DNA of 64,000 nt from UBA9973 sp964520225 (GTDB lineage: Bacteria; Patescibacteriota; Minisyncoccia; Phycocordibacterales; UBA9973): assembly GCA_964520225.1 (NCBI GenBank), contig CAZFNV010000002.1, forward strand, positions 1 to 64,000. Direction: 5' to 3'. Position 1 is the first letter of the stretch. The number at the start of each line of letters is the position of its first letter. Shown here piece by piece: positions 55,516 to 63,906 of the stretch. A program made the position numbers and the translations under genes. The notes below the pieces were generated by a model, which searched no databases, was not told where the DNA came from, and worked only from the letters and a program-made list of their open reading frames with translations.

Positions 55516-55588
55516 CCCATGACTCGTGTTTAAAATATGTTGAGAAATATGACCGATTTAGGAGTCTCGGTATATCTCACATGACTGC
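55516..55588. other. Spacer between the border repeat and tRNA-Gln
   Basis: AT-rich DNA with a second GACTCG and a GGAGTCTCGG string near 55562. These may be further tRNA-like relics. No gene is seen. Confidence 0.4.
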
Positions 55589-55658
55589 TGGGAGACCTGG
55601 ATTCGAACCAAGATTAAAGGCTTCAAAGGCCTCTGTCCTACCATTAGACGATCTCCCA
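55589..55658 (-). tRNA. tRNA-Gln (anticodon TTG)
   Basis: The acceptor is TGGGAGA/TCTCCCA, the D-arm contains GTCTAATGGTAGGAC, the anticodon loop CTTTGAA sits on GAGGC/GCCTT with a G-T closing pair, and the T-arm is CTTGGTTCGAATCCAGG. The 3' CCA is not encoded. A nearby tandem ATAGGCTAACATAA pair at 55668-55697 lies upstream. Confidence 0.92.
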
Positions 55659-55770
55659 ATAAACACTTATAGGCTAACATAAATAGGCTAACATAAAATT
55701 GAGTAAAAAACTATTATAGAAATAATTTTTTAACATTGAGTCGTTGTTTAGGAAATGCTAGAATGGGCGC

Positions 55771-56184
55771 ATGGACACTCCCATGCAATATGCAGAACTC
55801 TTGAAGCCTTTCTGGGCTCCACCCTCTTATGTTTTCGGCCCAGTATGGAGTGTGCTTTACACGATAATTGCGCTCACTTTCGGTATTGTATTTTACAAAG
55901 CCTTGAGAGGGGAACTGCCGAAAAAGTACCTTACTCCATTTATTCTCAACTTAGTTTTTAATTTTTCTTTCACTTATTTCCAATTCGAGCTAGAGAACAA
56001 TCTACTCGCATCGATAGACATACTCCTAGTACTCGGAACCTTGATTTGGCTTATTACACAGAAGCTTCCTAGAGTTGGTGATCAGGACATCAACTGGGTC
56101 CGCTATGCCAATATTCCATATCTAGCTTGGGTTTCCTTTGCAACAGTTTTACAAATTACTATTACTTTTCTAAATTGGAGATAA
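55771..56184 (+). CDS. TspO/MBR-family membrane protein
   Basis: Five predicted helices in 137 aa with the family start FWAPPSYVFGPVWSVLYTIIAL and the Asn/Trp-rich helices (LNLVFNFSFTYFQFELEN). TspO proteins bind tetrapyrroles and sterols and affect stress responses; porphyrin metabolism is not otherwise visible here. TAGAAT ends 6 nt before the ATG at 55771, so a leaderless mRNA is predicted. Confidence 0.88.
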   Translation: MDTPMQYAELLKPFWAPPSYVFGPVWSVLYTIIALTFGIVFYKALRGELPKKYLTPFILNLVFNFSFTYFQFELENNLLASIDILLVLGTLIWLITQKLPRVGDQDINWVRYANIPYLAWVSFATVLQITITFLNWR

Positions 56185-56239
56185 ATTATTACTTGATAAA
56201 ACAGAATGAAGTTGAAAACAAATTCGCTGTAATGGATTT

Positions 56240-57208
56240 ATGATCTTAACTTACACACTACTGGTTCTCGGTTTCTTTTTCTTAATTAAGGGGGCAGATA
56301 GTCTAGTTGAAGGAGCATCCTTTTTAGCCAAGCGGTTAAAGATTTCCACGTTAGTGATAGGGCTGACAATCGTTGCTTTCGGAACCTCAGCCCCAGAATT
56401 AATAGTGAATGTTTTTGCGAGCGTGCAGGGCAATACCGACATAGCTATCGGTAACATTTTAGGCAGCAATATTGCCAATATCTTACTTATCTTAGGAATT
56501 TCAGCGGTAATTTTTCCGCTATCTGTTAAGAAGGGAACTGTCTGGAAAGAAATACCGCTATCTTTACTCGCGATAATTGCGGCCACAGTTATGGTGAATG
56601 ACACTATTATTGATGGAGGCACTTTTTCCGGCCTAACTAGGATTGATGGAATTGTACTGATTTTATTTTTTATAATATTTCTTTACTATATTTTTAGTAT
56701 TATAAAAGAAGGAGATGTGCAGAAAGATGAAATTATTATAAAAGAAAGCACAGTCCTCAAATCCGTCTCAATGGTCATTCTAGGTCTTGTAGGGTTAACT
56801 TTAGGTGGAAAATGGATAGTTGACTCGGCAACAATCATTGCTTCTAGCCTCGGGCTCAGCCAAGCCCTAATAGGCCTGACTGTAGTCGCCATAGGCACCT
56901 CTTTACCTGAACTTGCCACCTCAGCTATCGCCGCCTATAAACAAAGCACTGACATAGCGGTCGGGAATATCGTCGGGTCTAATATATTTAATATTTTCTG
57001 GATTTTAGGCTCGAGCTCGATAATCACCCCTTTACCTTTTTCTCCTCTACTAATGAGAGATGTCTGGGTAACCCTCGCGGCGACTTTCTTGCTGTTCTTA
57101 TTCATGTTTATAGGTAAACGTCACACTCTGGAAAGATGGCAGGGTGCAAGCTTTATTTTATTTTATATAATTTATATTATCGTAATTGTCTGGCGAGAGA
57201 TATCTTAG
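56240..57208 (+). CDS. Ca2+/Na+ antiporter, YrbG type
   Basis: A CaCA exchanger with the two inverted alpha repeats, GLTIVAFGTSAPELIVNVFAS (about 41-61) and GLTVVAIGTSLPELATSAIAA, plus GNILGSNIANILLILG and GNIVGSNIFNIFWILG. Ten helices in 322 aa. It would use a sodium or proton gradient to move calcium. It stands between tspO and the CYTH gene, about 55 nt and 21 nt apart. Confidence 0.93.
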   Translation: MILTYTLLVLGFFFLIKGADSLVEGASFLAKRLKISTLVIGLTIVAFGTSAPELIVNVFASVQGNTDIAIGNILGSNIANILLILGISAVIFPLSVKKGTVWKEIPLSLLAIIAATVMVNDTIIDGGTFSGLTRIDGIVLILFFIIFLYYIFSIIKEGDVQKDEIIIKESTVLKSVSMVILGLVGLTLGGKWIVDSATIIASSLGLSQALIGLTVVAIGTSLPELATSAIAAYKQSTDIAVGNIVGSNIFNIFWILGSSSIITPLPFSPLLMRDVWVTLAATFLLFLFMFIGKRHTLERWQGASFILFYIIYIIVIVWREIS

Positions 57209-57229
57209 TAGGAGGAACATAATTAAAAC

Positions 57230-57793
57230 ATGAACACAAAAGAAATCGAATGCCGTTTCTTAAACATAGACGCCGAAGCGTTGAAAAAGAAGTTGGCGAA
57301 ATTGGGTGCTGAAGATTTAGGAGAAAGGCTACAAGAAAGCACGATTGTCTATGACCCAGCGATGAAATGGCGAGATGAGAAGAAGATGCTGGTTAGGATC
57401 AGGAAAGAAAATGGTGTAACCACGCTTTGCTATAAAGAACAAACACCAGACATGCCAGCGCATGAAATGTATGAACTCGAGTTCGAGGTAGAAGATTATG
57501 AAAAAATACAAATATTTTTCGAAAAAATTGGCTTAATAAACTATCGGCACCAGGAGAAAATGCGTCACACCTTCCGCCTAAATAATGCGACAATAGACAT
57601 AGATACGTGGCCCAACATTCCAACTTATATAGAAATCGAAGGAGAGTCAGAAGAGGATTTAAAAAATACAGCAGAGCTTTTGGGGCTAGATTGGAAAAAT
57701 GTGGTATTTCATTCACCAAGATGGGTAATCGAGAATATTTATAACATTAATATCAGCCATATGCGCTGGTTTACATTTAATAAATTTGAATAA
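57230..57793 (+). CDS. CYTH-domain protein
   Basis: A triphosphate-tunnel enzyme of the adenylate cyclase IV/thiamine-triphosphatase type. The EIECRF motif (residues 5-10) gives the E-x-E-x-K-like signature in altered form (E-I-E-C-R), followed by LVRIRKENGVTTLCYKEQ and the acidic end IEIEGESEEDLKN. Substrates may be cAMP synthesis, ThTP or inorganic triphosphate; this cannot be decided. AGGAGG lies 14 nt before the ATG, a loose ribosome site. Confidence 0.85.
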   Translation: MNTKEIECRFLNIDAEALKKKLAKLGAEDLGERLQESTIVYDPAMKWRDEKKMLVRIRKENGVTTLCYKEQTPDMPAHEMYELEFEVEDYEKIQIFFEKIGLINYRHQEKMRHTFRLNNATIDIDTWPNIPTYIEIEGESEEDLKNTAELLGLDWKNVVFHSPRWVIENIYNINISHMRWFTFNKFE

Positions 57794-57803
57794 AAGATAT
57801 TAA

Positions 57804-58097
57804 ATGCAGCGCGAGAAAATTAAAAATCTTAACGGCACCCCATTTCAGCAGAAAGTCTGGCGGGAAATTGCGAAAATTCCGAAAGGGAAGGTCATTACAT
57901 ATAAAGAGTTAGCACGGCGAGTAGGGAAGCCGAAGGCAGTGCGCGCAGTAGCGAACGCTGTCGGCGCCAATCCGATTCCAATAAAGATACCGTGCCACCG
58001 CGTAATCCGTAGCGACGGTAGCCTAGGCGGATATTCTGGCAAGGGTGGAATAAAAACTAAAAGGAAACTCTTGTTAAGCGAGGGTATATCTCTTTAA
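57804..58097 (+). CDS. Ogt-type methylated-DNA--protein methyltransferase
   Basis: 97 residues making only the C-terminal DNA-binding/active domain: TPFQQKVWREIAKIPKGKVITYKELA, RAVANAVGANPIPIKIPCHRVIRSDGSLGGY. The PCHRV motif has the acceptor Cys for O6-alkylguanine. It lacks the N-terminal domain of full Ogt/Ada, so it is a minimal repair protein or an alkyltransferase-like form. The 3' end overlaps the convergent HAD gene by 24 nt. Confidence 0.92.
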   Translation: MQREKIKNLNGTPFQQKVWREIAKIPKGKVITYKELARRVGKPKAVRAVANAVGANPIPIKIPCHRVIRSDGSLGGYSGKGGIKTKRKLLLSEGISL

Positions 58098-58625
58098 TTT
58101 TTCTAATCCCTCATCATCAAATAAGATAGTTTCCAAATTCGGGCATTTCGATAAATCTATATCGTCAAAGTGCTCTTGTTTATCGTCTGTAAATAGCACC
58201 TTTTCATCCCGATGCCTGCTACAAATCTCTTCCAGGGCTTCGGCTTTTTTATTAAAAACAACCACAATCTCTGTGAATAAATCAGCAATTCCGCTATTTT
58301 TTATTTTATTCATTTGCCACTCACTACCTCCATGTGTAAGGATAAGGCAATTTTCTTTACCTAAACCTTTAATAATATTTATTACTTCTTGGTTTACAAA
58401 ACTTTCCAACACCTCTGGTTTTATTAAATCCTCGTAAAAGGCCTCTGGTAGTTTAAAGTATCCAATCATATCCTTGAGCCAGAATTCATTCACCCGAACT
58501 TTCTTATAGTAAGGCTCAGCTACTGCTCTCGGAATCCCGTATTGTTCAAAACACGCGTACATATACGGCTTAAATTTGCTGGAGTTTAAGAATAAAACGT
58601 CATCGAAATCAAAGACAAACTTCAT
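58074..58625 (-). CDS. HAD-superfamily hydrolase
   Basis: FVFDFDDVLFLNSSKF (residues 3-18) is HAD motif I with the nucleophile Asp; LILTHGGSEWQMNKI contains motif II; KVLFTDDKQEHFDDI holds motif IV. At 183 aa with a small helical cap it is likely a phosphatase of unknown substrate. It is divergent from the YvcK-like gene, sharing a 36-nt promoter region. Confidence 0.85.
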   Translation of the reverse strand: MKFVFDFDDVLFLNSSKFKPYMYACFEQYGIPRAVAEPYYKKVRVNEFWLKDMIGYFKLPEAFYEDLIKPEVLESFVNQEVINIIKGLGKENCLILTHGGSEWQMNKIKNSGIADLFTEIVVVFNKKAEALEEICSRHRDEKVLFTDDKQEHFDDIDLSKCPNLETILFDDEGLEKLKRYTLA

Positions 58626-58661
58626 TGCTTTGTTGTGAATTCTATCATAGAATTACACCTA

Positions 58662-59654
58662 ATGCGAAATAAAAATGTAGTCTTAATAGGCGGAGGCGTT
58701 GGTTCTTCGGTTTTTACCAGCTCACTATTGCAATTACCGGTAAACTTAAAAACTATTGTAAGTTCTTTTGATGATGGAGGATCTACTGGAGCTATTAGAA
58801 GAGACTATAAGGGTATCGCCTTAGGTGACTTTCGACAGTGCGTATTGGCTAGCGTAAAATTTGAAAACTCTCTACTACAAGCAATAAACCACCGTTTTGG
58901 AGGTGGAAGCTTATTTGGTATAAATGTTGGGAATTTGCTTATAAAATCTTTTTTGGCGCAATTTCCAAACGAACGGCAAGGTGTTCTTGAACTTCATCGT
59001 ATATTGCAATTAAAAAACAAAATAATTCCCGTATCTTATACTTTTGCAAAATTATGCGCGCAACTTTCTAACAAATTTATACTACGAGATCAGAATGAAA
59101 TTGCCACATATTTGAATTTTTCCGAAGCAGCAATAAAAAATTTATTTTTAGACAAAAAAGCCTTATTGTCTCCAGAAGCAAGAAAAGCCTTGCGCGATGC
59201 CGATTTCTTAGTCTTTGTTCCAGGGCATTTTTTTACAAGTGTTTTACCACATCTGTTAGTAGAAGATTTTGCGAAAGAGTGGAAAAAAAGTAAGGCGAAG
59301 AAAGTATGGTTTTTGAATCTTTTAGCACACATGGGGCAAGATAGTTTCTATACTTTTAAAAATTACCTCAGTTGGTTCGAAAAATATTTAGGTAAAAAAC
59401 CTTTTGATGTTGTGGTTGTAAATAAAAAAGTCCCCCAAAAGATACTAAATATGGTAAAGGCCAGATTTAAAGCCATAGAGTTTACTGAGGAAGACGCCCG
59501 TGCGCTACAGAAACATAATATTAGAGTAGATATCGCGGATTTAGTTTCTGCCTCGATACGTAAGCAACAGGCAAATGATACCGTACAGAGAGCTCCTTTG
59601 CGACACGACACAAAAAAGATTGAGAATTATTTTAAAAACCTTCTAAGCCTATGA
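58662..59654 (+). CDS. YvcK/CofD-like protein
   Basis: LIGGGVGSSVFTSSLL at the N-terminus, VSSFDDGGSTGAIRRDYKGIALGDFRQCVLA and LFGINVGNLL match the CofD/YvcK fold. YvcK proteins bind UDP-sugars and control cell-wall carbon flow in Gram-positives, consistent with nearby cell-wall genes, though CofD transferase activity cannot be excluded. The end RHDTKKIENYFKNLL is basic. I use the ATG at 58662, 8 nt after a TAGAAT box. Its last 4 nt overlap the next gene. Confidence 0.82.
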   Translation: MRNKNVVLIGGGVGSSVFTSSLLQLPVNLKTIVSSFDDGGSTGAIRRDYKGIALGDFRQCVLASVKFENSLLQAINHRFGGGSLFGINVGNLLIKSFLAQFPNERQGVLELHRILQLKNKIIPVSYTFAKLCAQLSNKFILRDQNEIATYLNFSEAAIKNLFLDKKALLSPEARKALRDADFLVFVPGHFFTSVLPHLLVEDFAKEWKKSKAKKVWFLNLLAHMGQDSFYTFKNYLSWFEKYLGKKPFDVVVVNKKVPQKILNMVKARFKAIEFTEEDARALQKHNIRVDIADLVSASIRKQQANDTVQRAPLRHDTKKIENYFKNLLSL

Positions 59655-59926
59655 AAAATAAAACCGGGTGGAGAATTTCCATCTCATTTTTGCTTTTCTT
59701 TTCCATAGTATTCCTGCCTTTTGGGGTATCGGTCGCAATCGGGCTATTTGGAGTAATGTATTTTCCTGTTTATTGGGAAGCAGTTCTGTTGTTTTTGCTG
59801 TCTGATTTGCTGTTTGGCGCGCCGAGCGCGGAATACGTAGGATTCACTTATGTCTCTTCTCTAGCTTCCGTAGTATTTTTAATGGTAGCAGAATACGCCA
59901 AGAAAATATTACAGTGGCATAATTAA
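59651..59926 (+). CDS. Small membrane protein upstream of mrdA, MreD-like position
   Basis: 91 residues with three probable membrane helices (ISFLLFFSIVFLPFGVSVAIG, VYWEAVLLFLLSDLLFG, SSLASVVFLMVAEYAKKIL). No strong family match by eye. It precedes mrdA by 6 nt, the place where mreD usually sits, and contains SDLLFGAP, vaguely like MreD's D-x-x-x-G segment. I infer a possible reduced MreD; function unproven. Confidence 0.6.
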   Translation: MKNKTGWRISISFLLFFSIVFLPFGVSVAIGLFGVMYFPVYWEAVLLFLLSDLLFGAPSAEYVGFTYVSSLASVVFLMVAEYAKKILQWHN

Positions 59927-59932
59927 TACACA

Positions 59933-61627
59933 ATGATAGTTAGATTTTTCAAAAAAAGAAAGTTCCGCCAAGGCGCAATGCTCGACCCCGACGAGATATT
60001 TTTGGATTCGAAGAATCTACAAAATTTCGATCGTCAGCAGTTCGAAGGTAGAATTGAGAAAAGTATTCCGAAAATAAATTTAACCCTGCTTCGATCTATA
60101 TTTTTTTTACTAGTAATCATTTTCGGTGTGCGTCTCTTCTATTTACAGATAGAAAAAGGGGAGGCCTATCTAGCCAGAAGTGAGAATAATACTCTTGATA
60201 AGATTATCTTATTTGCAGACAGGGGTATCATTTACGACAGGAATGGTCGCGAATTAGCTTGGAACGAGCGCGATCTGGAATTGAACGACGTACCAAAAAG
60301 GGCGTATCTACCGTCAGGATTTTCGCACGTGCTTGGCTATGTCAGTTATCCGACTCGCGACAAAAGTGGAAAATTCTGGCAAACCGAATTCGAAGGTAAG
60401 GATGGACTAGAAAAAGTTTATAATGACAGGCTGAAAGGGGAGAATGGCTATAAGATAGTCGAGACAGATGCACTCGGTAAAATATATTCAGAAAATACGA
60501 TCAACACCCCTGTCCGCGGGGAAGACATTTATACCAGTATCGACTCCAGGATCCAAGAAGAGCTTTATAAAATTATTGAAAAAACGGCCAACGAAAATTC
60601 TTTCACCGGCGGAGCTGGGATAATACTTGATGTTCGCACTGGTGAGGTTATAACTTCCACTAGTTTCCCGGAATACAATTCCGAAGTCCTGTCGCTCGGC
60701 AAAGAAACTGCTCAGATTAAAGGTTACATCAACGACAATAGACGATTCTTCCTAGACAGGGCAATCTCCGGCTTATACGCCCCAGGTTCTATAGTTAAGC
60801 CGTTTGTAGCCCTAGGCGCATTAATTGAGGACATAATTAGCCCCACAAAAGAGATCCTCTCTACGGGCTCTATATCGATCCCTAACCCGTATTTCCCAGA
60901 TCAGCCGACCATATTTAAAGACTGGAAAGCTCATGGTTGGACAGATATGGGTGAGGCCATAGCGGTTTCTTCTGACGTATATTTCTACTCTATTGGTGGC
61001 GGTTTTGAAGATCAGAAGGGCCTAGGAATCGCCAATATTGAAAAATATATTAGGATGTTCGGCATTGGCCAGAAAACAGGTATAGATCTTCCAGACGAGA
61101 AAGAAGGCGTCATACCGAATCCGGAATGGAAGGCTAAAAATTTTAAAGGTGAGATCTGGCGTATCGGCGACACATTCAACACATCAATAGGTCAGTACGG
61201 ATTCCAAGTTACACCGATGGAGATGGCACGCGCAGTATCGGCGATTGCGAACCGTGGCACCCTTATTACTCCTCACTTTATAAAAAATGACACAGAGAAA
61301 GAAAAAATAATTTCTACTGTTGATGTAGCCTCAGAATATTTTGACATCGTTTCAGATGGTATGCGTCAAGCAGTAACTTACGGCACGGCGGTTGCTCTAA
61401 ATGTTCCATACGTTGAGATAGCCGCGAAAACGGGAACCGCACAGGTGGGTATCAGCAAGAGCAGGGTCAACTCATCAGTGATAGGTTTCTTTCCATATCA
61501 AAATCCTAAATACGCATTCATTGTGCTTATGGAATCTGGTCCATCTGGAGGCACGGTTAACGCAACATTTGTAATGCGTCAGCTTGTTGACTGGATGTCG
61601 CAAAATACTCCAGAATATTTCGAGTAA
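59933..61627 (+). CDS. mrdA: Penicillin-binding protein 2 (MrdA)
   Basis: Transpeptidase for lateral wall synthesis. Membrane helix LRSIFFLLVIIFGVRLFYLQI (about residues 50-70), dimerisation domain with RGIIYDRNGRELAWN, and the penicillin-binding triads SIVK in GLYAPGSIVKPFVALGAL, SSD in AIAVSSDVYFYS and KTG in IAAKTGTAQV. The length of 564 aa is slightly short. It forms an operon with the upstream small membrane gene. MreB at 31880 is its likely partner. Confidence 0.94.
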   Translation: MIVRFFKKRKFRQGAMLDPDEIFLDSKNLQNFDRQQFEGRIEKSIPKINLTLLRSIFFLLVIIFGVRLFYLQIEKGEAYLARSENNTLDKIILFADRGIIYDRNGRELAWNERDLELNDVPKRAYLPSGFSHVLGYVSYPTRDKSGKFWQTEFEGKDGLEKVYNDRLKGENGYKIVETDALGKIYSENTINTPVRGEDIYTSIDSRIQEELYKIIEKTANENSFTGGAGIILDVRTGEVITSTSFPEYNSEVLSLGKETAQIKGYINDNRRFFLDRAISGLYAPGSIVKPFVALGALIEDIISPTKEILSTGSISIPNPYFPDQPTIFKDWKAHGWTDMGEAIAVSSDVYFYSIGGGFEDQKGLGIANIEKYIRMFGIGQKTGIDLPDEKEGVIPNPEWKAKNFKGEIWRIGDTFNTSIGQYGFQVTPMEMARAVSAIANRGTLITPHFIKNDTEKEKIISTVDVASEYFDIVSDGMRQAVTYGTAVALNVPYVEIAAKTGTAQVGISKSRVNSSVIGFFPYQNPKYAFIVLMESGPSGGTVNATFVMRQLVDWMSQNTPEYFE

Positions 61628-61682
61628 TATTATTGACTGGGTCAAGTTTGCTTTTTGCGTTTTGATGCAATAAAATATTCTT

Positions 61683-61901
61683 ATGCGAAAAGCACGAGCG
61701 CTTTTTATTTTAGGGATATGGGTAGCGGTTCTACCTCACTTAGGTTTTCCATCTTTATGGAAAAATATTCTATTCCTATTGTCTGGGCTAGCGCTTATCT
61801 ACTTGAGTTATCTATATTACGCAATCCACAAGGGCGCAGTCGGGGCAAGAAATGTTTTTGATAATTTCTCAGAGAATAGTAATTTTGAAGACAGAAATTA
61901 A
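61683..61901 (+). CDS. Small membrane protein
   Basis: 72 residues with two helices (ALFILGIWVAVLPHLGFPSLW and ILFLLSGLALIYLSYLYYAIH) and a polar tail. TTGCTT and TAAAAT with a 17-nt spacer end 6 nt before the ATG, so this gene probably starts a leaderless transcript that continues into the protease 10 nt on. Function unknown; it might anchor or regulate the protease. Confidence 0.68.
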   Translation: MRKARALFILGIWVAVLPHLGFPSLWKNILFLLSGLALIYLSYLYYAIHKGAVGARNVFDNFSENSNFEDRN

Positions 61902-61911
61902 TAAAAAATAA

Positions 61912-63162
61912 ATGGACAGAACTTCAAAAAAAATTCACCTGATAAGCTTCAGCTTAGTCACCGTACTCGCTCTTTTTATTGGTATTTATGTTGGAGTCAA
62001 CAATCGCGAAGAAATAGAAGAAGTAATAGGCATTTCAAATAAAGAAAACCCTGCGAATCTATCTGAAGTAGACTTCTCTACTTTTTGGAAAGCTTGGAAC
62101 ATAATTGACGACAAATATCCCGGCGCAAGCGATATTGATAATCAAGCTAGAGTCTACGGGGCTATTTCTGGACTCCTGGGATCTCTGGAAGACCCATATA
62201 GTGTATTCCTCGACCCAAGAGAAACTAAAGTTTTTGAAGAAGAAATCTCTGGCAACTTTAGTGGTGTGGGAATGGAAGTGGATATAAAAGAAGGAATTCT
62301 TACAGTAATAGCCCCACTCAAAGATACTCCTGCGTACCGCGCTGGAATAAAATCAGGGGACAGAATAATCAAGATAGATGAGTCACTAACGGCAGACCTT
62401 TCAGTGGAACAAGCTGTCAAAATGATTCGCGGCGAAAAGGGAACAGAGGTTAAACTCACCATACTTCGCCCAGGACAAAAATCTTCCGAAGAAATCAAGA
62501 TCACTAGAGACATAATAAGTGTACCAACCCTAGAAACAGAGCTACGCGACGATGGCGTATTCGTAATAAAACTCTTTACTTTCTCTGGCAACTCGGCCGA
62601 GCTTTTTAAAGAAGCATTGAAGGAGTTCGCCCTCGCTCAGACTGACAAACTTGTTCTCGACTTGCGTGGCAATCCGGGCGGATATCTTAACACTGCGGTA
62701 TATGTTGCTAGCTGGTTCTTACCAGAAGGCAAGGTAATAGTGACAGAAGACTATGGCGGAGATACAGAGCCTGAGGTATTCCGAAGCAAGGGCTACAAAG
62801 TATTGATAAATGATAAGAAGAGTGTGCTCGATGACAACCTAAAGCTAGTCATCCTTATTGACGGTGGCTCAGCCTCTGCGTCCGAAATAGTCGCAGGCGC
62901 AATGCAGGATCACCAGAGAGCGCTCTTAGTCGGAACTAAGAGTTTTGGCAAGGGCTCAGTGCAAGAAGTTGTTCCAGTTACAAACGATACCTTGATTAAA
63001 ATCACCGTTGCGAAGTGGCTGACTCCAGAAGGTCACCTGATCGCTGAAACAGGACTTACTCCAGACTATGAAGTTGAGCCGGGCACAACTACAGACAAGA
63101 GTATTGATACTCAGATGGAGGCTGCAGCTAAGCTTTTAAATAAGTGGCCAGGAATTAAATAA
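61912..63162 (+). CDS. S41 carboxy-terminal processing protease (CtpA-type)
   Basis: Signal anchor ISFSLVTVLALFIGIYVGV at about residues 11-29, PDZ domain (GMEVDIKEGILTVIAPLKDTPAYRAGIKSGDRII), and the Ser-Lys protease domain. The nucleophile is in LIDGGSASASEIVAGAMQDH, and GTKSFGKGSVQ carries the Lys. At 416 aa it is complete. It probably trims envelope proteins or peptidoglycan enzymes, such as the hydrolase at 18092. rplI follows after 1 nt. Confidence 0.95.
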   Translation: MDRTSKKIHLISFSLVTVLALFIGIYVGVNNREEIEEVIGISNKENPANLSEVDFSTFWKAWNIIDDKYPGASDIDNQARVYGAISGLLGSLEDPYSVFLDPRETKVFEEEISGNFSGVGMEVDIKEGILTVIAPLKDTPAYRAGIKSGDRIIKIDESLTADLSVEQAVKMIRGEKGTEVKLTILRPGQKSSEEIKITRDIISVPTLETELRDDGVFVIKLFTFSGNSAELFKEALKEFALAQTDKLVLDLRGNPGGYLNTAVYVASWFLPEGKVIVTEDYGGDTEPEVFRSKGYKVLINDKKSVLDDNLKLVILIDGGSASASEIVAGAMQDHQRALLVGTKSFGKGSVQEVVPVTNDTLIKITVAKWLTPEGHLIAETGLTPDYEVEPGTTTDKSIDTQMEAAAKLLNKWPGIK

Positions 63163-63163
63163 T

Positions 63164-63607
63164 ATGAAAGTAATTTTTCTGCAGGATGTACCAAGAGTCG
63201 GCAAAAGGCATGATCTAAAAGAAGTGCCTGACGGCTATGCGCTGAATTTTCTAATTCCGAGAAAGCTTGCTGAACTTGCCACTCCGAAATCTCTAGCCAT
63301 GCTAGAGATTCGCAAGAATGAAATTATCATCGAGAAAAAAGTTCAAGACAATCTATTATCTAAGAACCTTGAAGAACTTAAGGACAAGGTGGTTCACATT
63401 GATGTCAAAGCTGACGAAAAGGGCCACTTATTCTCCGGTATTCATGCCAAAGAGATAGTCGAAGCAATGCACCAAGAACATCATGTAGAGATTTCTCCTG
63501 AGTTTATTGTACTACTAAAACCATTCAAGGAAGTAGGGGAGTTTTATGTGCCAGTAACGATAAAAGGCAAAACCGTAAAATTCAAACTTGTGATAAGTAA
63601 AGCTTAG
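63164..63607 (+). CDS. rplI: Ribosomal protein bL9
   Basis: MKVIFLQDVPRVGKRHDLKEVPDGYALNFLIPRKLA is the 23S-binding N domain. A helix and the C domain (FSGIHAKEIVEAMHQEHHVEI) follow. It is full length at 147 aa. bL9 is reported missing from some Patescibacteria lineages, so its presence helps place the genome. It converges on rpmA with a 4-nt overlap. Confidence 0.96.
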   Translation: MKVIFLQDVPRVGKRHDLKEVPDGYALNFLIPRKLAELATPKSLAMLEIRKNEIIIEKKVQDNLLSKNLEELKDKVVHIDVKADEKGHLFSGIHAKEIVEAMHQEHHVEISPEFIVLLKPFKEVGEFYVPVTIKGKTVKFKLVISKA

Positions 63608-63876
63608 ATCACGTTCACAGTCTTTTTGACTGTCGTGGAACCATTGAAAGAAGTCTTGCGCTTAGAGCTAAATTTGACTCGGCCTTCTTTGAGTGCGAAT
63701 AGTGAATGATCTTTACCCATAGAAACATTAGTACCAGGTAGTATTACTGTACCTCGCTGACGAACTATAATAGAGCCTGCTTTTGCGAGCGCGCCATCTG
63801 CAACCTTTACACCAAGGTATTTAGGATTAGAATCTCTTAAGTTTTTGGCTGTTCCGCCGGCTTTTCTATGTGCCAT
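63604..63876 (-). CDS. rpmA: Ribosomal protein bL27
   Basis: MAHRKAGGTAKNLRDSNPKYLGVKVADGALAKAGSIIVRQRGT is unmistakable; the N-terminus reaches the peptidyl-transferase centre. The 90-aa length is standard. It begins directly AHRKAGG without the Firmicutes-type cleaved extension. rplU is not adjacent on this side. Confidence 0.97.
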   Translation of the reverse strand: MAHRKAGGTAKNLRDSNPKYLGVKVADGALAKAGSIIVRQRGTVILPGTNVSMGKDHSLFALKEGRVKFSSKRKTSFNGSTTVKKTVNVI

Positions 63877-63906
63877 ATGTCTTTTATGTTAAAATAGATA
63901 ACAAAA